This document shows, one piece after another, positions 35,644 through 44,578 of a DNA stretch of 64,000 nucleotides. The translations under genes and the position numbers were made by a program. Source of the DNA: Gracilibacillus sp. YIM 98692 (lineage in GTDB: Bacteria; Bacillota; Bacilli; Bacillales; Amphibacillaceae); contig NZ_WIXM01000012.1 of assembly GCF_010993965.1 (NCBI RefSeq), forward strand, positions 30,847-94,846. Reading direction: 5' to 3'. The notes beneath the pieces were generated by a model. That model had not been told where the DNA came from. It did not search any database and saw only the letters and a list, made by a program, of their open reading frames with translations. The number at the start of each line of letters is the position of its first letter. Position 1 is the first letter of the stretch.

Positions 35644-36090
35644 AAGTTTTAACCCCTTTCTATTTTTAAAGCGACGTAATAATATATGACTCTCCACTCT
35701 AGTAATCCCTTTTAGGCTATATAGTTCTTTGTTTATAAAAGATTCCAGTTTGGTGAAATCTTCTACTAGCACGTGCATGTGTAGTGTACTTGGACCAGTC
35801 ATTTGATAACAGCTAGCAACACTAGGATTCTCCGCTAAGCTCTCAGCAACATCCACTAATGAAGAAGGCTCACAATCTACTTCAAAGAAAGCAGACACTT
35901 GCTTTCCTACTTTTTCCGAGTTAATGACTGCACTAAACCCCTCTATAACTTCTTCCTCTATTAATTGATTCACCCTCTCCCTTACAGCTACTCGAGATAA
36001 ACCGAGTTCTTTTCCTATATCTACATAAGACATTCGCCCATCGTTAGCTAATAGCTCTAATATTTTTTTATCCTTTTCATCAATCTTCAA
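35641..36090 (-). CDS. ywrC: Lrp/AsnC-family regulator (YwrC-like)
   Basis: About 149 residues. N-terminal helix-turn-helix (DKKILELLANDGRMSYVDIGKELGLSRVAVRERVNQL) and a C-terminal RAM/AsnC ligand domain (VASCYQMTGPSTLHMHVLVEDFTKLESF). TTG at 36090 fits the GGAAGG spacing; ATG 36099 abuts it. YwrC is the regulator associated with the chromate genes in B. subtilis; here the gene is convergent rather than cotranscribed. Confidence 0.8.
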   Translation of the reverse strand: MKIDEKDKKILELLANDGRMSYVDIGKELGLSRVAVRERVNQLIEEEVIEGFSAVINSEKVGKQVSAFFEVDCEPSSLVDVAESLAENPSVASCYQMTGPSTLHMHVLVEDFTKLESFINKELYSLKGITRVESHILLRRFKNRKGLKL

Positions 36091-36197
36091 ATTCAACATC
36101 CTTCCGTAAACTTCCTATTTCATATAGAATCCTACGGAATATACAAAATGTCAAGAAAAAGGCTATTTAGCTTCCGAATCGTAAGTAAATGTAATAA

Positions 36198-36227
36198 AAA
36201 AAAGGGCAAATATGATAATGCCCTTTT
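36198..36227 (-). terminator. Intrinsic terminator of the TRAP/amidohydrolase operon
   Basis: On the minus strand AAAAGGGCA/TGCCCTTTT stem followed by a run of Ts, one base after the stop codon of the amidohydrolase gene. Confidence 0.85.
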
Positions 36228-36228
36228 C

Positions 36229-37716
36229 TTAAGTTCGTACTTTTGGTATGGCTTCCGGCCAATTTTTTTGTACGTATTCCCATGATTTAGTTATTTTTTT
36301 ATTCACCGTACTAAATTGTGAACGCGCCTGATTTATTTCTTGCTGATAATCTATTTGATTTTCTTGAATACGACGTCGAGCCAAACTGATTTCTGGTGAT
36401 GACAATTGATCTACGCCATTTCTTTTCATCCAAGCACCATCCATCATTATATCGCGCATATTTTCACCATTTTCATAATAAACCACTTCTGAAAAAAATT
36501 GCTCGGGAAGGAGATCTTCATATGAAAAAGCTAAAAAGCTAGCAGGTTGATTCTCCGATAAAAAATCATGAACCCAATCTTTCTTCGATAAACTTGTTGG
36601 AGTGATCATTCTTATAAAAACCTCTTCTGCTGTTAGCCAATTTTCATGATTGTCAGTTGCTAATCTGCTTACTCTTGCTGCTTGTCGCATTAACTCAAAG
36701 GCATTTAACGTACCACAATTAAAGCCATCTGTCCCTAGATGCCAATCCACGCTCTGAGATTGATAAAGATGAATCGGGCAAATCCCTGATCCAAGGTGTA
36801 AATTACTGCACGTACAATGGACTATACTTACACCTCGATCACTCATCAGTTTCCGGTCTTCTTCAGTGGTCCAAATGGCATGAGCAAACACCGTTTTTTC
36901 ATCTAATAAGCCATATGAATCTATACGTTGCAGCAGAGATTCCCCTTGTTGCTTACTATACGTCCACTGTGTATGAGATTCGAGTAAGTGTGAATGCCAA
37001 CCAAGCTCAAATTCATTTTTCATCTTACTCGTCCGTTCTAATAATTCATTCGAACAACGCTGAACACCATCTACCCCTAATGATATAGTAATTAATTTAT
37101 TTTGCTCATAACATCTCATTAACCTACATATTAAGCTTTCATAGTTGTCGATCTCACTAGTAGAGTCATTTTCTTTTGGATAAGCTTTGTTAAAAGGCAA
37201 GGAATCTAAGTAATTTCGATCTGAAAACATTGGAGCAAGCACCGTTCTTAATCCGAGTTCCCTATATGCTTGAACAGCTGCATCTATTCCTTCTTCTGTT
37301 AGAGTAGGTCTTTCCGAAAAATGATCTACCGTCATTTGATAACCATTTCGTAAAAGTTCATAGCCATGTAGTAAGGTGCAATCATAAATAAGCTCAGTCG
37401 AGCGATTTTTCCCATAAGCTATTGCTTCAAGCATATATAAATCTAACGGAACGGCTTCTACGGTTCGTTTCAAAATCCCTGTATATGAATGACTATGACC
37501 ATTGGAAAATGGAGGAATAAAGTACATATCACTTGCATCCCAAACCTGTATATCTTCCAAAAAGCTATTTTTTTCCTCAAACACATCTGGTTTACTTATT
37601 GCTTTTACCTTTCCATTCTCTATAAGGAAAGACTTTTTTTCAAAAGTAGGTTTTTGATAATGTAACGTAAACACATTCGCATTTTTTATCATTATGCTAA
37701 CTTGTCCATCTTTCAT
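36229..37716 (-). CDS. Amidohydrolase-superfamily enzyme (Atz/Trz-type deaminase-like)
   Basis: About 495 residues. N-terminal composite beta domain (MIKNANVFTLHYQ), then the barrel: GHSHSYTG (~79, metal-binding His-x-His), HSHLLESHTQW (~245), VFAHAIW (~283) and HLGTDGFNCGTLNAFELMR (~330, catalytic Asp). This is the pattern of subtype III enzymes such as guanine deaminase, AtzA/B and TrzA, which remove amino or other groups from purines, pyrimidines or triazines. Last gene of the TRAP operon, 18 bases after dctM. ATG 37716 has AAGGGTG upstream. Confidence 0.85.
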   Translation of the reverse strand: MKDGQVSIMIKNANVFTLHYQKPTFEKKSFLIENGKVKAISKPDVFEEKNSFLEDIQVWDASDMYFIPPFSNGHSHSYTGILKRTVEAVPLDLYMLEAIAYGKNRSTELIYDCTLLHGYELLRNGYQMTVDHFSERPTLTEEGIDAAVQAYRELGLRTVLAPMFSDRNYLDSLPFNKAYPKENDSTSEIDNYESLICRLMRCYEQNKLITISLGVDGVQRCSNELLERTSKMKNEFELGWHSHLLESHTQWTYSKQQGESLLQRIDSYGLLDEKTVFAHAIWTTEEDRKLMSDRGVSIVHCTCSNLHLGSGICPIHLYQSQSVDWHLGTDGFNCGTLNAFELMRQAARVSRLATDNHENWLTAEEVFIRMITPTSLSKKDWVHDFLSENQPASFLAFSYEDLLPEQFFSEVVYYENGENMRDIMMDGAWMKRNGVDQLSSPEISLARRRIQENQIDYQQEINQARSQFSTVNKKITKSWEYVQKNWPEAIPKVRT

Positions 37717-37743
37717 TTTTTTCACCCTTTTATAAATATCACG

Positions 37744-39021
37744 TTATTTCCCATAGAGTAAATTTGGCAAGAATAAAGCAACCTCTGGAATATAAGTGAT
37801 GATAGCTAACACAATTAAGGATATTGCAATAAACGGTATCATTCCTTTCGATAATTTAAGCAGACTCTGTCTTGATATCCCCATTAAAACAAATAAATTT
37901 AATCCAAAAGGTGGCGTAAACATTCCAATAGCTGAATTAACCGTCATAATAACCCCTAAATGAACGGGGTCAATCCCGTATGAAATACCAATTGAATAAA
38001 ATAACGGTGCTAAGATAACAATTAGCGATGATCCATCTAGAAACATTCCTGCTATTAAAATAATAATATTAATTAATAATAAAATCATAATCTTATTATC
38101 TGTTAAAGCCGTTATATACTCTGTTACACTTAGCGTAATTTGCTCTACAGTAAGGTACCAGGATAAGACAGAAGCAGAAGCTAAAATAATCATAACTGTT
38201 GCTGTTGTTTTACCTGAGTCCACTAACACTTCAAACAAATGTTTCCACTTCATTTCTCGATACACAAACATCGTAATAATAAATGCGTAAATGACAGCAA
38301 CTCCTGCTGATTCGGTCGGAGTAAATAACCCACCGTAGATCCCACCAATAATAATAATAGGAATTCCCAAACCTAGGAATGCATCTTTTATTCTGTACAT
38401 AATTTCTTGTAAACTCCAAGGCTCATTGCTGACTAACTGATTTTTTTTACCGTAAAGGATACAATAAATGATAAAAACAACAGCAAAAACTAAACCAGCA
38501 CTAAGCCCAGCAATAAACAACTCACCAACTGATGTACCTGTTACTGCACCATACACTATCATCGTTATACTAGGTGGTATGATAATTCCAAGAGATGAAG
38601 TCGAACCAATTAAACCAGTAGCAAATGATTCTGGATAATTTTTTTTAATCATTGCCGGCAGCATCATACTGCCGATTGCTACAACAGTTGCTGGGCTTGA
38701 CCCTGATATAGCACCAAAGAATAAACACGCAAGCACCACTGAAACAGACATCCCGCCGGGTACTTTACCAATTAAAGCATTTGTTAGTGCAATGACTCGC
38801 TGCGAAACACCACCTCGACTCATAATATTTGCGGCTAATATAAAGAGGGGAATAGCCATAAGAGGAAATTGATTTAAGCCCGAAAACATTCGTTGCACAA
38901 CCGTCTCAGCAGGTATACCATTAAATCCCATTAACATAACCAGAACCGACCCGGCTATCGCAATAAACATTGGCATTCCTGTGAATACTAAGATGAGTAA
39001 TAGAATAAAAAACCAAATCAT
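37744..39021 (-). CDS. TRAP transporter large permease (DctM)
   Basis: 425 residues with about 12 hydrophobic helices and the family motifs GMPMFIAIAGS, SRGGVSQRVIALTNALIGKVPGGMS, GAISGSSPATVVAIGSMMLPAM and GLITPTES-like FTPTESAGVAVIYA. It drives sodium-coupled uptake with the small permease and the binding protein. Its ATG overlaps the DctQ stop (ATGA), showing translational coupling. Confidence 0.92.
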   Translation of the reverse strand: MIWFFILLLILVFTGMPMFIAIAGSVLVMLMGFNGIPAETVVQRMFSGLNQFPLMAIPLFILAANIMSRGGVSQRVIALTNALIGKVPGGMSVSVVLACLFFGAISGSSPATVVAIGSMMLPAMIKKNYPESFATGLIGSTSSLGIIIPPSITMIVYGAVTGTSVGELFIAGLSAGLVFAVVFIIYCILYGKKNQLVSNEPWSLQEIMYRIKDAFLGLGIPIIIIGGIYGGLFTPTESAGVAVIYAFIITMFVYREMKWKHLFEVLVDSGKTTATVMIILASASVLSWYLTVEQITLSVTEYITALTDNKIMILLLINIIILIAGMFLDGSSLIVILAPLFYSIGISYGIDPVHLGVIMTVNSAIGMFTPPFGLNLFVLMGISRQSLLKLSKGMIPFIAISLIVLAIITYIPEVALFLPNLLYGK

Positions 39022-39518
39022 TCAGCTTCCCCTCCTTTCGTTGGTATGTGATGCGTTCTCATCCATTCAAAGATATTTATGATTAATCGAATCGACATTA
39101 ACCCTGTGCTTAGGGGAAAAATCAAGTAAACCCACCACATTGGAATTTGCATTGCTGGTGATATTTGTGAAGTCGCACGAAGCGACTCCACTATTCCCCA
39201 TCCAAGATAAGTTACAATAAAAGTAAACGCTAAAGACGCAAAATTTTGCAAGGCATAAATCATATGTGCAAACCATTTAACAGAAGAAGTTTCAAATATA
39301 GAAACAGCAATATGTTCATTTTTTGTAATGGCTAATGATGAACCTAGCATAACAATATATATAATAATATAACGTACAGCTTCTTCTGCCCAAACAACTC
39401 CAGAATCAAAGAAGTAACGGAGTACAACATTAACAAAAATGATAACGGAGGTTAAGAAAATTCCTGATGCGACAATTACTTTTTCAATCCAGTCAAAATA
39501 AAGAATTACCTTTTGCAT
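39018..39518 (-). CDS. TRAP transporter small permease (DctQ)
   Basis: 166 residues and four transmembrane helices with the DctQ-like RYFFDSGVVWAEEAVRYIIIYIVMLGSSLAITKNEHI segment. It forms the membrane complex with DctM. It follows the binding-protein gene by about 23 bases. Confidence 0.9.
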   Translation of the reverse strand: MQKVILYFDWIEKVIVASGIFLTSVIIFVNVVLRYFFDSGVVWAEEAVRYIIIYIVMLGSSLAITKNEHIAVSIFETSSVKWFAHMIYALQNFASLAFTFIVTYLGWGIVESLRATSQISPAMQIPMWWVYLIFPLSTGLMSIRLIINIFEWMRTHHIPTKGGEAE

Positions 39519-39541
39519 GTTAACTAACCTCCTGTTCCCAT

Positions 39542-40585
39542 TTACTCATTCATTGATTCGACAATTTCATACGTTTTATCTAACAGATCTTGACCAATTT
39601 CATCGGCAAATTCATCATGAACACTTCTTGTTTGTTCTTGGAACATTTCCGATTGTTCTGGAGTCAATTCGTATACTTCTACACCATAATCCTCAATTGT
39701 TTTAATAAAATCTTCTTCCTGAGCCATCGTTTCTGAACGTTCAAATTCTGCAGCTTCTTGAGAAGCATCTAAAATAACTGTTTGAATATCAGACGGTAAC
39801 TGCTCAAACCATTCTTTACTTAATAAAAATGCATAAGCTAAATATCCATGATTGGATAAAATCGTATAATCTTGTACTTCATAGAATTTCATTTTCACAA
39901 TAGAAACTAGCGGATTTTCTTGTCCGATGACTACATTTTGCTGAAGTGAGTTATATGTTTCAGCAAAAGAAATTGGTACAGGATTTGCACCTAATGCTTC
40001 AAACTGTTTAATCACTATTGGACTTTCCATTGTTCTTATTTTTAACCCTTCAAAATCAGATGGTTCCTCGATTCTTTCATTATTAGTAAATTGCTTGAAC
40101 CCACTTTCCCAAAAAGATGCACCTTTTAATCCAATGTCCTCTAAACCAGCTAATAATTCTTTACCTACTTCACCATCAAGCACTTCATACGCAGCCTCTC
40201 TAGATGGAAAAATGAATGGTAAATCAGGTAGTTGCATTCTCGCATCAAACGTTGATAGTTTTGCAGTTGGAATAATACCTGATTCTACACTGCCATTCTG
40301 TATTAGCTCTGCTACTTCCACATCATCCCCCAATTGACCTGATGGAAACAGTTTTACTTCTACTTGACCATCTGTCTCTTCTTCCACTATTTCTTTAAAC
40401 TTCTCTGCACCAATATGTTGTGGACTATCTGCAGCTAAATCATGGTGTAACTTCATTTCGTAAACTTCTTTTTCTTCCGCTTCCGAAGCAGACGCCTCAT
40501 TTTGCTCAGATGTTTGATTGTTTCCACAACCAACAATCAATAAGATTAATCCGATAAAGACAGATAACTTCAACATTTTTTTCAT
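39542..40585 (-). CDS. TRAP transporter substrate-binding lipoprotein (DctP)
   Basis: About 347 residues. Lipobox IVGC, acidic linker, then the DctP fold: MKLHHDLAADSPQHIGAEKFKEIVEEETDGQVEVKLFPSGQLGDD, GLKIRTMESPIVIKQFEALGANPVPISFAETYNSLQQNVVIGQENPL. The Arg of KIRTME is the conserved carboxylate-binding residue, so the ligand is probably an organic acid. I start at ATG 40585, 8 bases from AGGAAG. The ligand may be the acid handled by the neighbouring amidase and hydrolase. Confidence 0.9.
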   Translation of the reverse strand: MKKMLKLSVFIGLILLIVGCGNNQTSEQNEASASEAEEKEVYEMKLHHDLAADSPQHIGAEKFKEIVEEETDGQVEVKLFPSGQLGDDVEVAELIQNGSVESGIIPTAKLSTFDARMQLPDLPFIFPSREAAYEVLDGEVGKELLAGLEDIGLKGASFWESGFKQFTNNERIEEPSDFEGLKIRTMESPIVIKQFEALGANPVPISFAETYNSLQQNVVIGQENPLVSIVKMKFYEVQDYTILSNHGYLAYAFLLSKEWFEQLPSDIQTVILDASQEAAEFERSETMAQEEDFIKTIEDYGVEVYELTPEQSEMFQEQTRSVHDEFADEIGQDLLDKTYEIVESMNE

Positions 40586-40612
40586 GTACATAACTTCCTT
40601 TCTTCTAATGTT

Positions 40613-41473
40613 TTATTGTTTAACCCGATTTAAAAGCGGGGAAAACCCATCAATATGTGCTTCTACTGTATTTTCATCACGAATAGAGACCGCACCAGGT
40701 GTACCTGTCAAGATAATATCACCAGGTAAAAGAGTCATAACTTGTGAGTGAAAAGAAACGATAAACCACGGGTTATAACGCATATTTTTCACTTTATTTT
40801 GATGTGCCATTTGCCCGTTGTGAACAGTTCTGACAGTTAATTCACTTACATCTTTAATTTCTTTATTTGTCACCATTTCTGGACCAAAGCTAAAAAATGT
40901 ATCAAAGCTTTTCGCTCGTGTTAAATATCGTTGATTCTCTGCATGAATACTCGCCTCTGTCATGTCCAATGCAGTAGTAAAACCTGCTACTACATTCTTC
41001 GCTTCCTCTTGACTAATATTTCGACATTCTTTCCCGATAACAATTGCTAATTCAGCTTCTGCTGTCGTATTCGTAGATTGATGAGGAATTTGTATCGTAT
41101 CTTTTGGGCCAATAATGGTTGTGTCAGGTTTCATAAAACTGACTGGATCTTGATAAGATATCTCTTCTAATGATTGATGACTAGGATCAAAATAATTCAT
41201 TCCCACTCCCCAAATCTTTCTCGGCTTCCGATATAATGGAGCAAATTCAATCTGATCCTTTTCAAGCGCAATACATCGTTCAAACATACTCTTTCCCACT
41301 GAATCATACCAATCTTCCAAACTCTCTAAATGCTCTCCTGCGATTAGCTCAAATAATGTACTTGGCCAATTTTTATTTTCCATATCATTTAACGTTTCAA
41401 TTAGAAAAATAACGTCATGATGGATAATAGCCGCTTTTTCCTCTCCATCATACTTAACAGTAGCTAGTTTCAA
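40613..41473 (-). CDS. Fumarylacetoacetate hydrolase family protein
   Basis: 286 residues, TTG start after GGAGGTGATG. C-terminal FAH domain from ~75: GVGMNYFDP, then the metal-binding residues in TEAELAIVIGKECRNIS and a distant Asp in GFTTALDMTEAS, plus LLPGDIILTGTPGAVS. The family contains 2-keto-4-pentenoate hydratases, oxaloacetate decarboxylases and acylpyruvases. In this operon it probably processes a keto acid released from the transported compound. Confidence 0.85.
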   Translation of the reverse strand: MKLATVKYDGEEKAAIIHHDVIFLIETLNDMENKNWPSTLFELIAGEHLESLEDWYDSVGKSMFERCIALEKDQIEFAPLYRKPRKIWGVGMNYFDPSHQSLEEISYQDPVSFMKPDTTIIGPKDTIQIPHQSTNTTAEAELAIVIGKECRNISQEEAKNVVAGFTTALDMTEASIHAENQRYLTRAKSFDTFFSFGPEMVTNKEIKDVSELTVRTVHNGQMAHQNKVKNMRYNPWFIVSFHSQVMTLLPGDIILTGTPGAVSIRDENTVEAHIDGFSPLLNRVKQ

Positions 41474-41485
41474 CTCATCACCTCC

Positions 41486-42673
41486 TTAAACACCTTTCAT
41501 CACTTTTTCTTGATCTCTTTTAAGCACAAAATCTTTTACATAATCTATCAATTTGCCATCTTGATTTGGACCAGCTATAAACGATAGCCCCACCGGAGCA
41601 CCATCTACCTCTATCGAAGGAATGGTTACTTGAGGTAAACCATTTAATCCAGCTATACTCGTCATCATCAGTAATTTATTTCGATGAACTTGTAATTCTT
41701 CTCCACTTGTACCAAGTAACGGAGCAATATTAGGCGATGTTGGCATAACCATTATGGTATCCTCTCTTAGTAACTCTTGTGTTGCTGACTGTATGTCTTC
41801 ACGTTTCTGTTTTGCCCATTGAAGTTGCTGTCTTGTAATCGTTTTTGTCCACATAAAACGTTCCATAATGCCCGGTCCAAAAACCGGATTCACTTTCTCA
41901 ATCCAATCACCATGATTTCCCCATATTTCATAGCCTTGGATGATGCGAAATGCTTCCATCCACGATTTCAACTCACCTTTAGCTAAACTCATTTTTCTCC
42001 TTTCATTTGTTACGAATGATTCCTCCATTTCAGACTTGATGTTAGAATCGATTAATTCCCATACATCCTCAGGATAAATAATGGTAGAAAAACTCTCTCT
42101 TGGTTGATTTATCTGCCGAACCAAAGTTTTTACAACATTTGCTAATACATTCACATCCTTCGTCATAACGCCTACCGTATCAAAACTTTGGGCTAATGGA
42201 ATAACGCCTTTCATGGAAATAGCATTATGCGATGGTCGATAACCATAAATACCACAGTAACTAGATGGTATACGAACACTTCCTCCCGTATCTGTACCTA
42301 AAGCAAAATCAACTAATCCTGCTGCCACAGCAACAGCAGAACCACTAGATGATCCTCCCGGAATTCTTTTAGGTTGCTTGGGGTTAACAGGGGTTCCAAA
42401 AAAGTGATTTTCTCCATTTAAACTGTACATTAATTCATCTGTATGAGTTTTACCGACTAATTCAGCTCCATTATTCAAAAGCTTCTCTATTACAGAGGCA
42501 TTGGAACGTGCAGGCAAATGTGTCCTTCTCCAATACGGATTACCGGCACTTGCGATGCTCCCTTTAATATCAAATACATCTTTCACTGCAAAAGTATAAG
42601 AGTTTAAAAGTCCTTGATATTTTTTAGGTATTATACAATCTTGATCAATAAATGCCCGCCACTGATCTTCCAT
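41486..42673 (-). CDS. Amidase signature family enzyme
   Basis: 395 residues, slightly short for the family. Catalytic triad visible: Lys in FAVKDVFDI (~31), cis-Ser in GGSSSGSAVAV (~107) and nucleophilic Ser in GTDTGGSVRIPSSYCG (~131). It hydrolyses amide or ureido bonds. Relatives include AtzE/AtzF (biuret, allophanate) and ureidomalonase-like enzymes, which would fit the ring-opening enzyme at 50727, but the substrate is inferred from context. First gene of the TRAP operon, start after GGAGGTG. Confidence 0.88.
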   Translation of the reverse strand: MEDQWRAFIDQDCIIPKKYQGLLNSYTFAVKDVFDIKGSIASAGNPYWRRTHLPARSNASVIEKLLNNGAELVGKTHTDELMYSLNGENHFFGTPVNPKQPKRIPGGSSSGSAVAVAAGLVDFALGTDTGGSVRIPSSYCGIYGYRPSHNAISMKGVIPLAQSFDTVGVMTKDVNVLANVVKTLVRQINQPRESFSTIIYPEDVWELIDSNIKSEMEESFVTNERRKMSLAKGELKSWMEAFRIIQGYEIWGNHGDWIEKVNPVFGPGIMERFMWTKTITRQQLQWAKQKREDIQSATQELLREDTIMVMPTSPNIAPLLGTSGEELQVHRNKLLMMTSIAGLNGLPQVTIPSIEVDGAPVGLSFIAGPNQDGKLIDYVKDFVLKRDQEKVMKGV

Positions 42674-42976
42674 TCTTGCACCTCCAACTTTTTAATATGT
42701 CTATAACTATAAACCTTGGCTCTTCATGACGTCAATAAAGTTTACATTTATTGTAGCTAAACATAACTAACACCAATATTTTTATGAAAAATAACAAAAA
42801 TCACGCGTTATTCAAGCTAATTTAAGCCATTTATATCATATATTTTAAAAAACGATTTCTTAATAACGTATTTATTGTTATATTTTCTTACAACGATTAA
42901 GCGGTATTACGATTCTTTTAGTATAGTAATCTATAAGAGAAACTAACGAACTAATTATTCGCTGGGGGAAGATAGA
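42674..42976. other. Divergent control region between the amidase/TRAP operon and PucR 1
   Basis: 303 bases of AT-rich sequence with no open frame of note. It must contain promoters in both directions and the probable PucR binding site; no clear palindrome was identified by eye. Confidence 0.5.
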
Positions 42977-44560
42977 ATGAATTTAACAATTCCACAGGCT
43001 TTAGGTGTTTATCCTTTTTCTGAAGCGAAACTTATAGCTGGAGGGAACGGTATAAACCGTTCGATTACTGCAGTAAACATAATGGATGCACCAGATATTC
43101 ATAACTGGGTAAAAGAGGGCGAACTTTTATTAACCACTGCATTTATAATAAAGGATAATATTAACAATGCTGTCGAAATGGTTTCACAACTTCACCAAAA
43201 AAAATGTGCAGGTCTTGCTATAAAACTAGGAAGATATTGGAGTGAAATTCCTGACAAACTCATAGATATTGCTAATAAATTGCAATTTCCTATCTTTAAA
43301 CTGCCGTATTCTTATACATTTTCTGATCAAATCAAGGCACTCTATGATGCTGCACATTTGCAGAAGGAAAACTGGTTAAAAGAAAAGCTAGTTTACCAAA
43401 AAGAATTAATAACTTTCTCTCACGACGAAAAGAACTTAGATCAATATTTAAATATTGTTTCTAAATTTATTCATCACCCTTTTGCAATCATTACCAATCA
43501 AGCTGATGTACTATATAATCAAACAAACACTAACGAAACTGAATTAATTCAAAATTGGTATGGATTAGAAAGAAGTACAAAAGTAAAATCGAAAGACAAT
43601 ATCTATTATCAAATTGAATTACAAAACGAAAGGGAAAAATATGGTTATCTGTTTATTATGATTCATTCACAATCAGCGATAACGAAGGAAGAAGAATTAC
43701 TTTTCTTTCAAATTGGTGATATTTTAACTGATTATTTAGCTAAAAAAAAGCTATCAAATCCTAAGCAACTACTTGATCAGACATTTAGTGTATTAATGCA
43801 GCGATTGCTAAATAATGAAATCACAACCGATTACTTACGCGAACAATTAAAAGGAGAGAATAAGGCATTACTCTCGTTACCTTATTGGGTCATCATGACA
43901 AGTGATAAACTTAAAATGAATCAAATGAATTTTCAGCATATTCAAAAGGAAATAGAAAATCATCCTTATTTACAAAATTATGATACAAAGCATGTAATCT
44001 TTAAGGGAAAGATGATTACTATGTTGTTTGATTCTAATCAAGACAAGACTCATTATCATAAAACAAATCAATTTATTATCCCGTTACAAGAAGTGTTACA
44101 AGCATCCAATATGAAACACCAGATCTCTATGACTATAAGCAAAAAGAAAGAAAAGATTGAAGCTTTATACGATAGTTATAAAGAATGTTTACAAGCAAAA
44201 CAAACCGCAGATGTTATGGATTATGAAGATCCTGTGATTATGTGTGAAAATCTTGACTTTATCAGTTTATTTCATCATATACCAGGTCATTTATCAGACA
44301 GTTTTTATCAAAATACATTGGAAGCTTTTCTTAATCAAGATACAACTTACGAAAAAGACATGCTAACAACTCTAGAAACGTACATTGAATGTAATGGTAA
44401 TATAAAAGAAGTCGCAAGTAAATTATTCGTACATCGAAATACAGTAGTTTATCGTCTTGAAAAGGTTAGCACACTTCTAAATATAGATTTGAAAAATATT
44501 AACGATTTACTTCGTATTAAAATGGCGTTAGTTTTTCAACAAATTAAAAATATCAGGTGA
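42977..44560 (+). CDS. PucR/CdaR-type transcriptional regulator 1
   Basis: 527 residues. N-terminal PucR domain (LTIPQALGVYPFSEAKLIAGGNGINRSITAVNIMDAPDIHNWVKEGELLLTT), a central GAF-like/GGDEF-like region and C-terminal HTH_30 (NIKEVASKLFVHRNTVVYRLEKVSTLL). The family includes the purine catabolism activator PucR. Divergent from the amidase-TRAP operon, which it probably activates. Start after GGGGGAAG. Confidence 0.92.
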   Translation: MNLTIPQALGVYPFSEAKLIAGGNGINRSITAVNIMDAPDIHNWVKEGELLLTTAFIIKDNINNAVEMVSQLHQKKCAGLAIKLGRYWSEIPDKLIDIANKLQFPIFKLPYSYTFSDQIKALYDAAHLQKENWLKEKLVYQKELITFSHDEKNLDQYLNIVSKFIHHPFAIITNQADVLYNQTNTNETELIQNWYGLERSTKVKSKDNIYYQIELQNEREKYGYLFIMIHSQSAITKEEELLFFQIGDILTDYLAKKKLSNPKQLLDQTFSVLMQRLLNNEITTDYLREQLKGENKALLSLPYWVIMTSDKLKMNQMNFQHIQKEIENHPYLQNYDTKHVIFKGKMITMLFDSNQDKTHYHKTNQFIIPLQEVLQASNMKHQISMTISKKKEKIEALYDSYKECLQAKQTADVMDYEDPVIMCENLDFISLFHHIPGHLSDSFYQNTLEAFLNQDTTYEKDMLTTLETYIECNGNIKEVASKLFVHRNTVVYRLEKVSTLLNIDLKNINDLLRIKMALVFQQIKNIR

Positions 44561-44578
44561 ATCCACCTGATATTTTTA
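44546..44578. terminator. Bidirectional terminator between the two PucR genes
   Basis: AAATATCAGGTG/CACCTGATATTT perfect stem with a 4-base loop. It includes the stop codon of PucR 1 and abuts that of PucR 2. Confidence 0.85.
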
